Shown here in pieces: positions 45,793-55,605 of a stretch of DNA of 64,000 nt. The stretch is taken from the NCBI GenBank assembly GCA_002749535.1, contig MZZL01000037.1, positions 152,608-216,607 on the forward strand, written 5' to 3'. The notes beneath the pieces were generated by a model that made no database searches, was not told the DNA's origin, and saw only the letters and a list, made by a program, of their open reading frames with translations. The DNA is from Apophysomyces variabilis (lineage: Eukaryota; Mucoromycota; Mucoromycetes; Mucorales; Mucoraceae). Made by a program: the position numbers and the translations under genes. The first letter of the stretch is position 1. The number at the start of each line of letters is the position of its first letter.

Positions 45793-47112
45793 ATGCCATC
45801 TACCAAAGACGATGCGACTATTCAACTTGAAATCGATCCAGCATTTGCAGGGGTCCTGCGAGGAACCGCCTATGATGAATCCGATGGCTGTTCCCTCAAA
45901 GGCAATTGTGTGGTCCAAGTTCATCGGCCGATAAAAGTACGACGTCTCCTCGTATGGTTCGAAGGCAGATGCAAGGTCAATCTCAAAACAAATGTCCATG
46001 CCTATGGTATGCCTCATACCGAAGGCTGCGAACGCCGTACCCTCTTCTCCAAAGATATCCGTTTCATTGGTGACGACGCACAGATCCACACCCTCACCCC
46101 CGGAACCTACACCTACCCATTCGAATTCGATTTGCCTGCCAGTCTACCAGCCAGCTACCGCAGCAAGCGAGGCTACATTCGTTACAGACTTCAGGCAGGC
46201 CTCTACCGAACCCTGTTCTCCAATGACCTGGTGTGCGCCAAAGAGATTCCCTTGCGACGTTGTCTGCTCGAAAACACGACCGACGTTCTCTATGATACCA
46301 TCCACGGCACGATTAACGCGCACAAGCTTCAGTACTATGCAACAGCCCCTACCATGGCCTATCGCGAAGGCGGCCTTGTGAATCTCGACCTGGGTATGCA
46401 TCTTTTACGACCTGAACGTCAGACAATCAAAGCGGTGACCTGTGCGCTGCGTGAACGCGTCCAGTATCGCACGACGGATCTCCATGGTAACACTGTCCTA
46501 CAGCGGACAGATGACACGTTTCCGCTAGGCTATAGTACCTTTCATCCTTCGGCTGAACAATTGGAAAGATCCTACAACGCCATGTTCCGGCTCTGTCCGC
46601 GTGTGAACGCGGATACAAACTGCAAGCTGCTCAAAGTAACACATGCCCTGGTGATCAACATCATTGTGGAAGATCCTCCGGATAACAACAACAACCACAG
46701 TGACACAGCGCGGTCTGACACGGAAGAAGAACCGGAAGATATCGGTTACGAGAGCGGCAAGGATTTCGAAACCTCTTTGCCAAGTCCACCACATTCGCGT
46801 CCTACAACCCCAACCCTTAGTCGCTCCTCCTCGTCCTCTTCCATTGCCTCCCTTCGTCTCTTTCGCCGTGCTCCTGAAGATCCTCAACGTAATATGGTCA
46901 AGAGAAAGAAAGGAGAAACTCTTTGCTCGCTCGAGTTTCCTTTGGTCGTCACTTCACGCGAACACTTTTGGGATGGCGCTATGCCTCATCCCCCTTCCTA
47001 CGACACAGCAGATGCTCCCCCAAGTTACGGGCAGACCATCGAAGCATTACCCCGTGTCCCCATTTACCCATCTATAGCCACGGATACAGCTACCACTTCT
47101 ACCTCATCTTAA
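45793..47112 (+). CDS. Alpha-arrestin (ART-type) ubiquitin-ligase adaptor
   Basis: A single-exon gene of 439 residues from the ATG at 45793. Residues about 10-150 form the arrestin N-lobe (LRGTAYDESDGCSLKGNCVV, VRRLLVWFEGRCKV, TYTYPFEFDLPASLPASY-type segment), and about 165-310 the C-lobe (VNLDLGMHLLRPERQTIKAV, LKVTHALVINIIVE). A Ser-rich, acidic spacer follows. Near the C-terminus two PPxY motifs stand 7 residues apart (HPPSYDTADAPPSYGQT); these bind WW domains of Rsp5/Nedd4. Known role: link the ligase to plasma-membrane transporters so that they are ubiquitylated and endocytosed. The Ser/Thr-rich spacer is a likely phosphorylation target (inference). No lysine-specific site could be assigned. 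Confidence 0.9.
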   Translation: MPSTKDDATIQLEIDPAFAGVLRGTAYDESDGCSLKGNCVVQVHRPIKVRRLLVWFEGRCKVNLKTNVHAYGMPHTEGCERRTLFSKDIRFIGDDAQIHTLTPGTYTYPFEFDLPASLPASYRSKRGYIRYRLQAGLYRTLFSNDLVCAKEIPLRRCLLENTTDVLYDTIHGTINAHKLQYYATAPTMAYREGGLVNLDLGMHLLRPERQTIKAVTCALRERVQYRTTDLHGNTVLQRTDDTFPLGYSTFHPSAEQLERSYNAMFRLCPRVNADTNCKLLKVTHALVINIIVEDPPDNNNNHSDTARSDTEEEPEDIGYESGKDFETSLPSPPHSRPTTPTLSRSSSSSSIASLRLFRRAPEDPQRNMVKRKKGETLCSLEFPLVVTSREHFWDGAMPHPPSYDTADAPPSYGQTIEALPRVPIYPSIATDTATTSTSS

Positions 47113-47586
47113 TCTAATACAAGTAAACGGTTTAACAACTCATACTCATTTTCTTTTCGTTTCGTATTCGCATCTTCTACTCTAATCACCCAATTGTATA
47201 TAGTTATACTTTACCCACCATTCCCTTTTCTTTGCTATCATTGTATATAATCGTCCTATCCATCTATCCCAAAACAATAAAATTGACTGAACAGTAATCT
47301 TCCCTTTCGTCTTTGTACTATACTTTTTTCTCAATCGATTGTATCGCATTTTAACAAGCACGAATATCTCATTGATGAAAAACTTCATACTATTCTCACA
47401 GTGAGTCTATGCGCACCGTATTTAGACTGTTGTAGCTGATATAGAAAAGAAGCAAGCTAAACATGGTCTTGTAATTGTTCATCACGATAATGTAAACTTG
47501 CATGTATTAGATTGTAGTAGAAATGTATCTAATTTACAACAAGCTTTGCGGTTCGTTCTTAAATGGATGAGGTCGATTTGAGGTTT
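47113..47586. other. Convergent intergenic region
   Basis: 3' flanks of the arrestin gene (AATAAAA near 47275) and of the GH36 gene; no gene seen. Confidence 0.4.
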
Positions 47587-49924
47587 CTATGCGTCTACAA
47601 CAACCGCTAAGACTTCAGTTGCTGGTCGACCTTCCCCAGTACCATAAACTGGAATCCATTCGAATCGAGCTGGCGTCGCGTTGATCTTGATAGAAGGCGG
47701 TGTGATTCGGCTCTGATGCAGATACTCGCCAATACCCAGGTAGACCTTATGATGCCGTTTGTTATCTTTCTTGTATGTCAATTCGATGCCTCCTTCTTGC
47801 GATAAGATTAGCTGGTCAATTTCCGTGCCAGGAACAATATGGCTGGCTGAACCTAACAGGGTGATGCCAGCATTGGAAGGGGGAATATGAAGGAATGTCT
47901 TGGTTTCGTGTATTTTAAGTGTAGCAGTGGACGAAGGATGATAGAATAACTGTTCGGCTTGATCGGGTGTTGTCATGTGCATATCATTATCTGTGGCAAA
48001 CAGGATATGTGTTTCTGCGTCCGAAGCGGGCAAATAGACTTTCTGCTCGGTCTCGGACAGATTGGCAATCGTAGTATAACGGCGATCGTTTGCTCGGAAA
48101 TCAATGAGGAACACATCGGTTCTGAACTCAATCACGCTTTGTACACTAGCAATCACCTTGGGGAAAGTGGCTGCATAAAGCAAATGTTCGTCAGGACCGT
48201 ATTCGGCCACATTATCAGAACTGAACACCAGAGAACCGAGGATGTTGTTGAGGACACATAGTGTGTATCGTTCATCTGGCTTCAGCTTGTTCTTCTTATT
48301 TCTTAAGATCATCACATCCGGATCGTTACCAAACATACGGTCAGACATTGGCCATCGCACCAATGTTGATACAAGTGAATTAGCAGTGGAGACTCTTTCA
48401 CGAACATGCAACAACTTCAACTTGGTATCTACGTGAAACAACCGGTCATTACCTATCCTCACGAGTACCTTTTCCACGCTTTTTTCTTTACCTTCCCACC
48501 ATGGTGCCACATCAGATCCAATACGGCAATAATCAACCTTACGCCAGGCAGACGCCAATGGTACACCGCAACCCAGAATCAACTTGGTTGGTCCAACCAA
48601 TTCGCGGATTAATACCATCGCATCCCACATGATCTCTCCTCGTGATTTACCAAGGCGAGGAATCATGGCCGCTGCAAAACAGAAGTCAAGCTTCAGCATA
48701 TCAAAGCCCCAAGCCTGAAGAACAGTATCGAACACGTTTTTGAGATATTCTCGGGCCTCAGGGTGATACATGTCTAATGCGTAGAATCCACCCCAGTTCG
48801 GTCCTGCAACAACAGGTTTGCCTTGCTGGTCCTTGATAAGCCAGTCCGGGTGCTCCTTGGCCAGCTGACTGGTAAATCCCACCGCATAAGGTGCCAACCA
48901 CAGACCAGCCATAAAGCCCGCCTCCTTGATCCTACTGGCCACAGCCTTCATACCACTTGGGAATTTATTGTTGATCGACAGCCAATCGCCGATCGCGGTC
49001 TGGAACCCGTCATCGATCTGGAAAATGTTGATGGGGTAACCGTGTTTCTGCAAAGCGTCCACATTTTGAAGCACAATATCTTCGCTAACATCTCCATAAT
49101 AGTTATACCAAGAAGTCCAGCCATTGACATGACGGAGACTGTTCTTGTCTCCCTTAAGCGCTCTTTTATCCTCGAAAAAGCTGGCATAAATATCCCAAGC
49201 CTCGCCTTCCTTTGTCGTTTCAACCATGAGGACCGCGAACGACAGAACCTGATCTGTGGCCAACTGCTTGCCAAGGACATCTTTGTAGATGGAAAACGTA
49301 TTGGTGTTGTAGTCACCTTTGAAATAAGTGTAACCCACATCCTCCGACAGCGAACCAAAAAAGTGGATCCTGTTTTTGACATCTCGAAAGTGTGTGTAAC
49401 TGCTCGAATGGATCTGTCCCTTTTCACCGGAATGCTCAAAGAAGTCATAATCACTTATAAAAACGAACAGAAAAAGAAGAAAAAGAAAATAAAAATTAGT
49501 TTAACCATGGTTATTTGTTACTCTCCTTTCGCTTCCTTGCTTACCCTTGGAGATTGAATTGCGTATACCATGCCACGGTTGAACGGATGGCAGGAATGCG
49601 AGAATTATGTTCCATCTCTCGTGCCTGACTCCAGCTCTGGAAACCGTTGGCAAGCATTCGTTGACCTGTCAACGGCGTGGAATACTTCGCCTCGAAGTGA
49701 ACCAGCTCGAGTGGTTTGAGTGCATGGATTTGTAGGTTAAGGATGTGACCTGTCTTCTCACTGTGCAGATCCGCACTGGAGGTAATCTTCAACGCGTCAT
49801 TCGCATAACCTTGTTGAGGCCAAACGAGCAAATCGGTCAAGCGTACGACGTCTTTGCCCGCTAGTTGGTAGGAAATATCAATACGTGCAACAGCGGTTTT
49901 GAAGGATGATGGCGAGAGACTCAT
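47587..49924 (-). CDS. GH36-family alpha-galactosidase-like protein
   Basis: Two exons, 49924-49545 and 49453-47587, with a 91-base intron (GTAAGC...TATAAG), giving 748 residues. Exon 1 holds the start of the N-terminal beta-sandwich and the RMLANGFQSWSQA segment; exon 2 continues with DYDFFEHSGEKGQIHSSSYT. The barrel shows WTSWYNYYGDVSEDIVLQN, INIFQIDDGFQTAIGDW (substrate-binding Asp pair), MLKLDFCFAAAM with the nucleophile Asp in KLDF, and YCRIGSDVAPWW with the acid/base Asp. These are clan GH-D signatures of family 36. No signal peptide, so the enzyme seems intracellular, unlike secreted GH27 alpha-galactosidases. Likely substrates are alpha-linked galactosides or related sugars; exact specificity cannot be read. 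Confidence 0.87.
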
Positions 49925-50051
49925 TTGAAAGGGAAAAAGAAAAGCAGATAGACCAAACTCAAAGACGACTCAAGGAAATCAAAGAAAGCGGGAAAGAATG
50001 AACCAACGTAACACACGAGAAACAAAGCAGCTTTTTCCTTTTTATGTATTT

Positions 50052-51028
50052 TTAAAACGCCTTCTTCTTTTTCTGCTCATCGACACTCAGATTGCCCGGG
50101 CCAACGGACACCAGTAACAGGAACCCGCCCATAACACTTAGTGTTTGAAAGAAATCATATCTTAAAAAATCCCGTGTATTATCCGTATGTTGCGTCGACC
50201 ACCAGTCGTTTGTCGATAGGTTGACGAGGGATAAAAAAGACAGCAAAATGGCTGCAGAACTTCTTGCATGGAGACCAACTGTCACCGTCGTGCATGCAGC
50301 AAAGCCCAGGAACGTCATTCCGAGCCGTATCCATGTCCATTCGCCATTGAAAAGAAACCCGATGAACAATAGTATCAGCAGCACGCGACCTGCAAGCTGT
50401 GCATATTGATGACGGTTATTCTCCGATAACTGTGGTAGTGAGCCAAACATAGATCGTGTCTGACGCCGAACCATATTCTCTGACAAGCACATCAGCAGAC
50501 CTCCCATTATGGAAAGGATTCGCAAGAAAAATAGCTATGGAAAAAAGAAAAAGGAACACACTTAATTTTGCGCTTTGCTTCCGTGACAACCACAAACCAT
50601 GTCAAATATTAAACTGTAAGCGATTCCTTGTACTAGGATAATCATGCGTAGAATCGCGACAGAAAGGCTGACGTACCGTCGCAACAGGATACATGTTGAC
50701 AACAGCAGCATAGCCTAAATCAAGCGAGAAATAAAAAAAAAAGAATTGAATCACTGCTTTTGCTCTTCCTGGTTTCTGTCTTTCTAGTATCTTGTCCCTG
50801 CCGAAGACTTACTGTGACATTGACTGCGAGAAACAGCGTTGCCAATGGGGTCGGGAAATGGCGTTTCATTACCAGATAAATGTGTTGATCAGACCATTGC
50901 CATAGAATCCGTAAGGCATCTTCGTAAAACGTGGCAACTAACAGACATTGGCCAATACCGACCAAATGAGGTCTGAATTGTGTGTCGACCGTATCTGCCA
51001 CATGATCAAAGTTGGTCTTTAAGGACAT
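50052..51028 (-). CDS. ERV29: SURF4 / Erv29 ER cargo receptor
   Basis: Three exons: 51028-50813, 50714-50673, 50534-50052; about 246 residues. Exon 1 begins MSLKTNFDHVADTVDTQFRP and contains the family's LRILWQWSDQHIY segment. Exons 2-3 hold several membrane spans (IMGGLLMCLSEN, LAGRVLLILLFIGFLFNG, LGMTFLGFAACTTVTVG, FFQTLSVMGGFLLLVSVGPG). The C-terminus ends DEQKKKKAF, with lysines at -3 and -4, the KKxx signal that COPI uses for retrieval to the ER. Known role: binds soluble cargo and packs it into COPII vesicles. The donor of exon 2 is uncertain: GTACGT four bases earlier looks better but breaks the frame, so I use GTCAGC. Confidence 0.87.
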
Positions 51029-51535
51029 GGTGGGACAAAAATTCGAACAAAAAGACGGCGGGGGAAAAAGGATATCGCGCCATCTTTTATTTTTTTTTGC
51101 TTTGTTTCTCTTACCATTGTCATATCCATCCCTAAGTGAGCGCAAAGCAACTGAGTGCCGCCAACTTAATATCAACAGGCCATTGCTTAGAACCTTTTCC
51201 ATGAATATCATATTTGCTCAATTCCCATTGAAAGATGCTGCAAACTCGTTGGCTAAAGCGATACAATTTTGTTTCCTTATATCACACATTGGCAAGGAAG
51301 ACTGTGATATAACCAAGTTGTTATTTTAACCAGGCATTGAAAGAAAAAAAGAGATACAATTCACAAATAGAAAGAAAAAACAGAAAAAAAAGACGTGAAT
51401 TAAGGATACAGGTGGGGGATGGGAAATTGTAAGAGAAAACAAAACTATGCCGCATTACAAGAGGGTTGTTGTGTGTATAAAAATGAGAAAAGGCCAGGCC
51501 AAGGAAGAATACAGTATAGAAAAAGAAAAAAAGAT
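51029..51535. other. Intergenic, no gene recognised
   Basis: About 500 bases containing the ERV29 promoter and the 3' flank of the GATA gene; pyrimidine/purine runs, no supported frame. Confidence 0.4.
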
Positions 51536-52927
51536 CTAATGCCAAACAACGGCCTCGGCTTTGGATGCAATATCCGCTAACATTTGTGTTAACTGAGAAA
51601 GCGCAAAAACATGCTCGGGTTTGGCTTGTTTCCGGGCCCGGTGCAGCCGTTCCAATACGTGGTCCAAATCAGCTAATTCGGCCCGTTGTTGTGCTAGCAC
51701 TGGCGACGCCGAAGGTGCCCGCGATGTTGTACTCAACGGAGGTAACGAGATCGGCGGTAAAGAATAAGTTGACGAAGTGGAAGAGGACCGTCGCCGAGCA
51801 AACATGGATTCAAGTCGATGCGCCGATTGTCGTTCAGAAGAAATAGGGGGTAATGCCATTGTTGTATGAACTTCTTCCGGCGACCGAAAAAACATTTTAT
51901 CGTCAATAGGCTGGTATCGTGGGGATTGATTGGCGGTATAGATTTGAGGCAGTGGAAGGATGCCCGTGGTAGGCGTCGGTGTGTTAGTGGGTGGTGTGGT
52001 TACGGTGGATGGGATAGTGGGTGGTTCAGCCGAAGGTTGATGTTGTTGCTGTTGACTATTTGGACGTTCTGACGATGGGTCTGTAGGATGCACTGGTACT
52101 GATGGTGCCGATGGCGGCGGAGCTGTTCGTTTCGGTACGATATAATCCTCAATAGCAGGCACCTCATGATGTAATGGCATCTTTGGCCGCTTCACTCGAT
52201 TTTCTGTCCCTGCTGACCGTCGTTTTCGGACCACTGGCATCTTCTCCATTTCTGCCGGTGGGCTGCCACTGCTGCTGCCGGTATCATTCACTAACGCCGG
52301 GGTAGACATCTCGCTCTCATCGTCAGTCTCATGTTCTTCGGTTGGACCATCCGCTACAATGATACGTTTCCGTCGCTTGATCACACTGCGCTTCATACTG
52401 ACAGGTCGATGTACGTTATGTAGTTTGTAATAAAGACCACAGGCATTACAGATGGTATTTCCGGCTTCGTCTCTTCTCCATAGTGGTGTGGTAGTCGCTC
52501 TACAGTTGGCGCAGATGAGTGCTTGCCGATTCACTTGATGTTGGTTGAAAGCTGGGCACCCTGCACACGATGCCGAGCCGCCTGTGCCGTTGCAGTGACC
52601 CCCACCTGGGCATGACCCGCTGGTCAACCCACTACCACAGTCGTTTCCACCTGTTTCTTGTTTCCTTGTGCTATTTCTCTTAAGCGTTGGCGGCCTCATG
52701 TTATTTCGAGCTTTCAAGTAGAGACCACAAGCATTACAAATTGTGTCTCCATTGGGTGCTCGGCGCCAAAGTGGCGTGGTGTGAGTTCCGCAGTTGGCAC
52801 AAACAGTAGCTGAAACCGTTGCGTCTGTTTCCTCTTTGATTTTCTTTGTCTTTGGCTTTTTCATGGGTTGGTCATGTTGTAGTTTTACTTGAGATGAGGA
52901 TAAACATGGGGTAGTCGTTGTTTCCAT
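51536..52927 (-). CDS. Two-finger GATA transcription factor, iron-regulator (SreA/Urbs1/Fep1) type
   Basis: A single-exon gene of 463 residues from the ATG at 52927 ([13 protein letters not shown]); an ATG 23 codons upstream adds a hydrophobic stretch that I read as leader. Two GATA zinc fingers of the CX2CX17CX2C type are present ([14 protein letters not shown]...CNACG and [14 protein letters not shown]...CNACG), each followed by the basic tail. Between them lies a cysteine cluster with spacing CX5CX8CX2C (CPGGGHC...CAGC), which is the iron-sensing hallmark of SreA, Urbs1, Sre1 and Fep1. Those factors repress siderophore and iron-uptake genes when iron is plentiful. The C-terminal half is rich in Pro, Ser and Gln with a bipartite nuclear signal candidate (KRRKR) after finger 2, and ends in a helical Leu/Ala segment that may dimerise. 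Confidence 0.9.
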   Translation of the reverse strand: METTTTPCLSSSQVKLQHDQPMKKPKTKKIKEETDATVSATVCANCGTHTTPLWRRAPNGDTICNACGLYLKARNNMRPPTLKRNSTRKQETGGNDCGSGLTSGSCPGGGHCNGTGGSASCAGCPAFNQHQVNRQALICANCRATTTPLWRRDEAGNTICNACGLYYKLHNVHRPVSMKRSVIKRRKRIIVADGPTEEHETDDESEMSTPALVNDTGSSSGSPPAEMEKMPVVRKRRSAGTENRVKRPKMPLHHEVPAIEDYIVPKRTAPPPSAPSVPVHPTDPSSERPNSQQQQHQPSAEPPTIPSTVTTPPTNTPTPTTGILPLPQIYTANQSPRYQPIDDKMFFRSPEEVHTTMALPPISSERQSAHRLESMFARRRSSSTSSTYSLPPISLPPLSTTSRAPSASPVLAQQRAELADLDHVLERLHRARKQAKPEHVFALSQLTQMLADIASKAEAVVWH

Positions 52928-54618
52928 GGCAAAAAGGAAAAATGGGAAAAGATAAATATAAAGCTGGGACGGAAAATCTGATAACGTCCCACTCAATTAA
53001 ACTTCAGTCGCCCATTCAATATCATGGGATCTTTTTTCAGCTATTTCAATTGCCTCACAGAACATAAAAATTTAGGTCACATTCCCGTTTCACTATGCTA
53101 TGGATGATGATATATATTGTCAAACAAAGGTAAGCTGCATTTACATCGAGAGATGACAGCGATGTCGGTCATACTTAAGTTTCATTATGTCATCGATGAA
53201 GGATATAGATCATCGATATCCACAAATCACCATGTAACTATATCCGGATGGGAAAAAAGAGGCCATTTAAGAAAACCTCTATTGAAGCATCACCGTCTGC
53301 ACTATTGATGGTAGAATATTGTTCGGTTGAAACGGTACAGAATAGGTCGAATCGCTCATTTGATCTAACACAGTTTGCGGATCTTTAAAATAAGATGATT
53401 TAAAACGTACACACTTGCTTGCCCTTTAAAGTTTAAATTTCTATACACCAAGTAGGCAAACACCCTTATATAATGCTATACCATAACATTCATCTGTTCT
53501 TTCACTTAAAGAGATGGATTCATTGGCCTTATATTCTATCTTACATTTTCTGCCTATACTCTAACACCCTGCAGTCTACATGGAAAAACGTGGGAAAAAT
53601 TAGAAGACAGCACGAAGCGGATATTGAAACATACATTCCGATCCGCCGAAGCATTTGCTCCATTTAAATAGCAATCAACGGATACACCAGGAACACCCAT
53701 TAATACCACTTCGAAGAGAATGAAAACACTACAGATATCATACTTCAAATCCAATTGCTTGTACTTGCCTTTACAACTGCAATACCGCAATTATCGTTGT
53801 CCAAGTCCATACACCGTTTTGTCCAGATTGCCGTTATATAAACTAAGGACATGTCAAAGACTAGCTTGCTGTTTGAAGAGGGAAAAAATTTGGGTTTATG
53901 ATGAAGAGCTTCCTGCTGTCAATTTTAATGTAAGTGTAAGATGACTTAAAGCCACTCGAGTTGGCTATTAACTTGAATGCAAGCATGCTTAATTCTTGGA
54001 GGCGCCTAGTACCTTTCACCTACATGGTACATGAGAAGATTTTGTGCAACAGTTGTTATTTTCCTGTGGGCACACGTCAATCTCTCATTATGTTGAGAAC
54101 TTTAAACAATTGATAAACCATGCTATTCAATCAATATCAACAAAATAAGATAGGCTATATGCTTCGTTTACTTAAATGCTTATGCTTATCGATACCCCAT
54201 TATCTGAACAGTGGACCGTAGAAAGAATAAATTCGTGCAACTATTTAAGGGACAATTAATGGTTTAGTCTAAGTAAAGTATACTACAAATGAAAAACAAT
54301 AACCCCTGAATGAGCCAAGCACAGCTCATTTTGCCGCTTTTCAGAAAATGATAGCTAAGTGATGGTTATCAGGCTCATAGTAAACATATACAACGGCTTT
54401 TTAGCTTACTGAAGCATAAACAGTTGGCTTTTTTATATTGTGTGTTCCAAGCTTAATGTATGAAAAGTTAACGCACTCCTCAAAACAGGGCGAGTTGATG
54501 CAGGTGAATTTATTTGCCTCCGACGGTAACTGCACTTTATTGTTTAACGTGACTGAACACTGGGTTGCACCGCTACCATGGTTATCAAGATTCAAATCAT
54601 GACGGAAGGGATTATGGT
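52928..54618. other. Intergenic left flank of the DIRS element, no gene recognised
   Basis: About 1.7 kb between the GATA gene and the retroelement; AT-rich, with short frames only. The first 300 bases should contain the GATA gene promoter. Confidence 0.4.
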
Positions 54619-54673
54619 ATTGTGAGGCGTACCTACCACAATTGTTGTTGTCGCCTCCGCTTCCACTCCGTCT
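54619..54673. repeat. DIRS left outer extension
   Basis: Unique outer end; its reverse complement forms the left half of the internal complementary region (58499-58555). It begins ATTGT, a short word shared with the right end of the element. Confidence 0.85.
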
Positions 54674-54749
54674 GATGTGGTATTGGCTCTCCGAAGCCGC
54701 GCTTTATTTATTCGTAAGAAAAATTTTCCTTCTATCTCTAGATCTTTCC
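54674..54749 (+). repeat. DIRS left inverted terminal repeat (76 bp)
   Basis: Reverse complement of 58686-58761 with no mismatch that I can find; begins GATGTGGTATTGGC and ends CTAGATCTTTCC. Confidence 0.9.
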
Positions 54750-54774
54750 AAGCCGCGCACCGTGGTTAGAACTT

Positions 54775-55605
54775 ATGGATATCAATGAATTATCTCAAGA
54801 GCAGATCGCTGAAATGCTCGAGTTATTCCGAGAGCTTAAGTTCCAACAAAGGGACCGAGGATCAGAAAGCCAAGATTTACCGTCAGAAATCCTCGCCGAT
54901 ATGGAAAACGTTACCCAGAAGTCCCTTAAAGGAAATCTGCAAAGATTCTCCAAAGACATCACAGCATATGAAGGAGGAAAATGGACCCGAGGCGGAGCCA
55001 TTAACAAAGCGTTTATACCTGAACTCAAAAAGAAAACACTGGACGCATATTCCGCGATTCAGGCAAGATACAAGGACGCAGACCGCCTTAGAATCTCTGC
55101 AAGAGCAGCCACAGAGATCTACGAAGAGATCAAACTTATCGTGGACCGCGGGGGAGGAGAGGATGATGGAATCCTCCTCGAACGGATTATGGAAAAAGCC
55201 AGACGTCTGGCGATCTATGGGTTCGCAAATGGCAAACAAATTGACAATGACGCCAAAGAAACTGTCATCCGTAGCCTCAACATCCCCGTCATGGCCCAAG
55301 CAGAAGAGCCAGAAGAAGAAGATGACAAGGAACTGGTGTTCTCTCCAGACATGGTCCAGCGAATCCAGCAAGCTCGCTATGAAGATTCCATGCTCAGGGC
55401 AGCAACAAGCCACAGACGAGATGGCTATCGACGAGATGGATATAAACGAGACTTCAAAAGAGGAGGAAAGCAATTCAATCCCAGAGGACGTGGAGGATTC
55501 CAATATGGCAAGAAATACCAGCCTTTTTTGGACCAAGGTCGTACGGGGGACTCATCCAGTCCACGGACAACTCAGACAAAATCAACAGAACAAAATTACC
55601 AGTAA
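54775..55605 (+). CDS. DIRS ORF1, gag-like protein
   Basis: 276 residues. The N-terminal half is mostly helical (SQEQIAEMLELFRELKFQQ, IPELKKKTLDAYSAIQARYK); the C-terminal part is rich in Arg and Gly (GYRRDGYKRDFKRGGKQF, RGRGGFQYGKKY), as in nucleic-acid-binding gag proteins. No zinc knuckle is present, which is usual for DIRS gag. The ATG context has C at -3, a weak context, so some ribosomes may pass it. A second ATG at 54785 opens the recombinase frame 10 bases downstream. The 3' end overlaps the open part of the RT frame, which lies in -1 relative to gag. Confidence 0.85.
   Translation: MDINELSQEQIAEMLELFRELKFQQRDRGSESQDLPSEILADMENVTQKSLKGNLQRFSKDITAYEGGKWTRGGAINKAFIPELKKKTLDAYSAIQARYKDADRLRISARAATEIYEEIKLIVDRGGGEDDGILLERIMEKARRLAIYGFANGKQIDNDAKETVIRSLNIPVMAQAEEPEEEDDKELVFSPDMVQRIQQARYEDSMLRAATSHRRDGYRRDGYKRDFKRGGKQFNPRGRGGFQYGKKYQPFLDQGRTGDSSSPRTTQTKSTEQNYQ

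Noticed and set aside
54883..55536. Long minus-strand frame within DIRS gag
   Set aside because: Antisense shadow of the gag frame without any family character.
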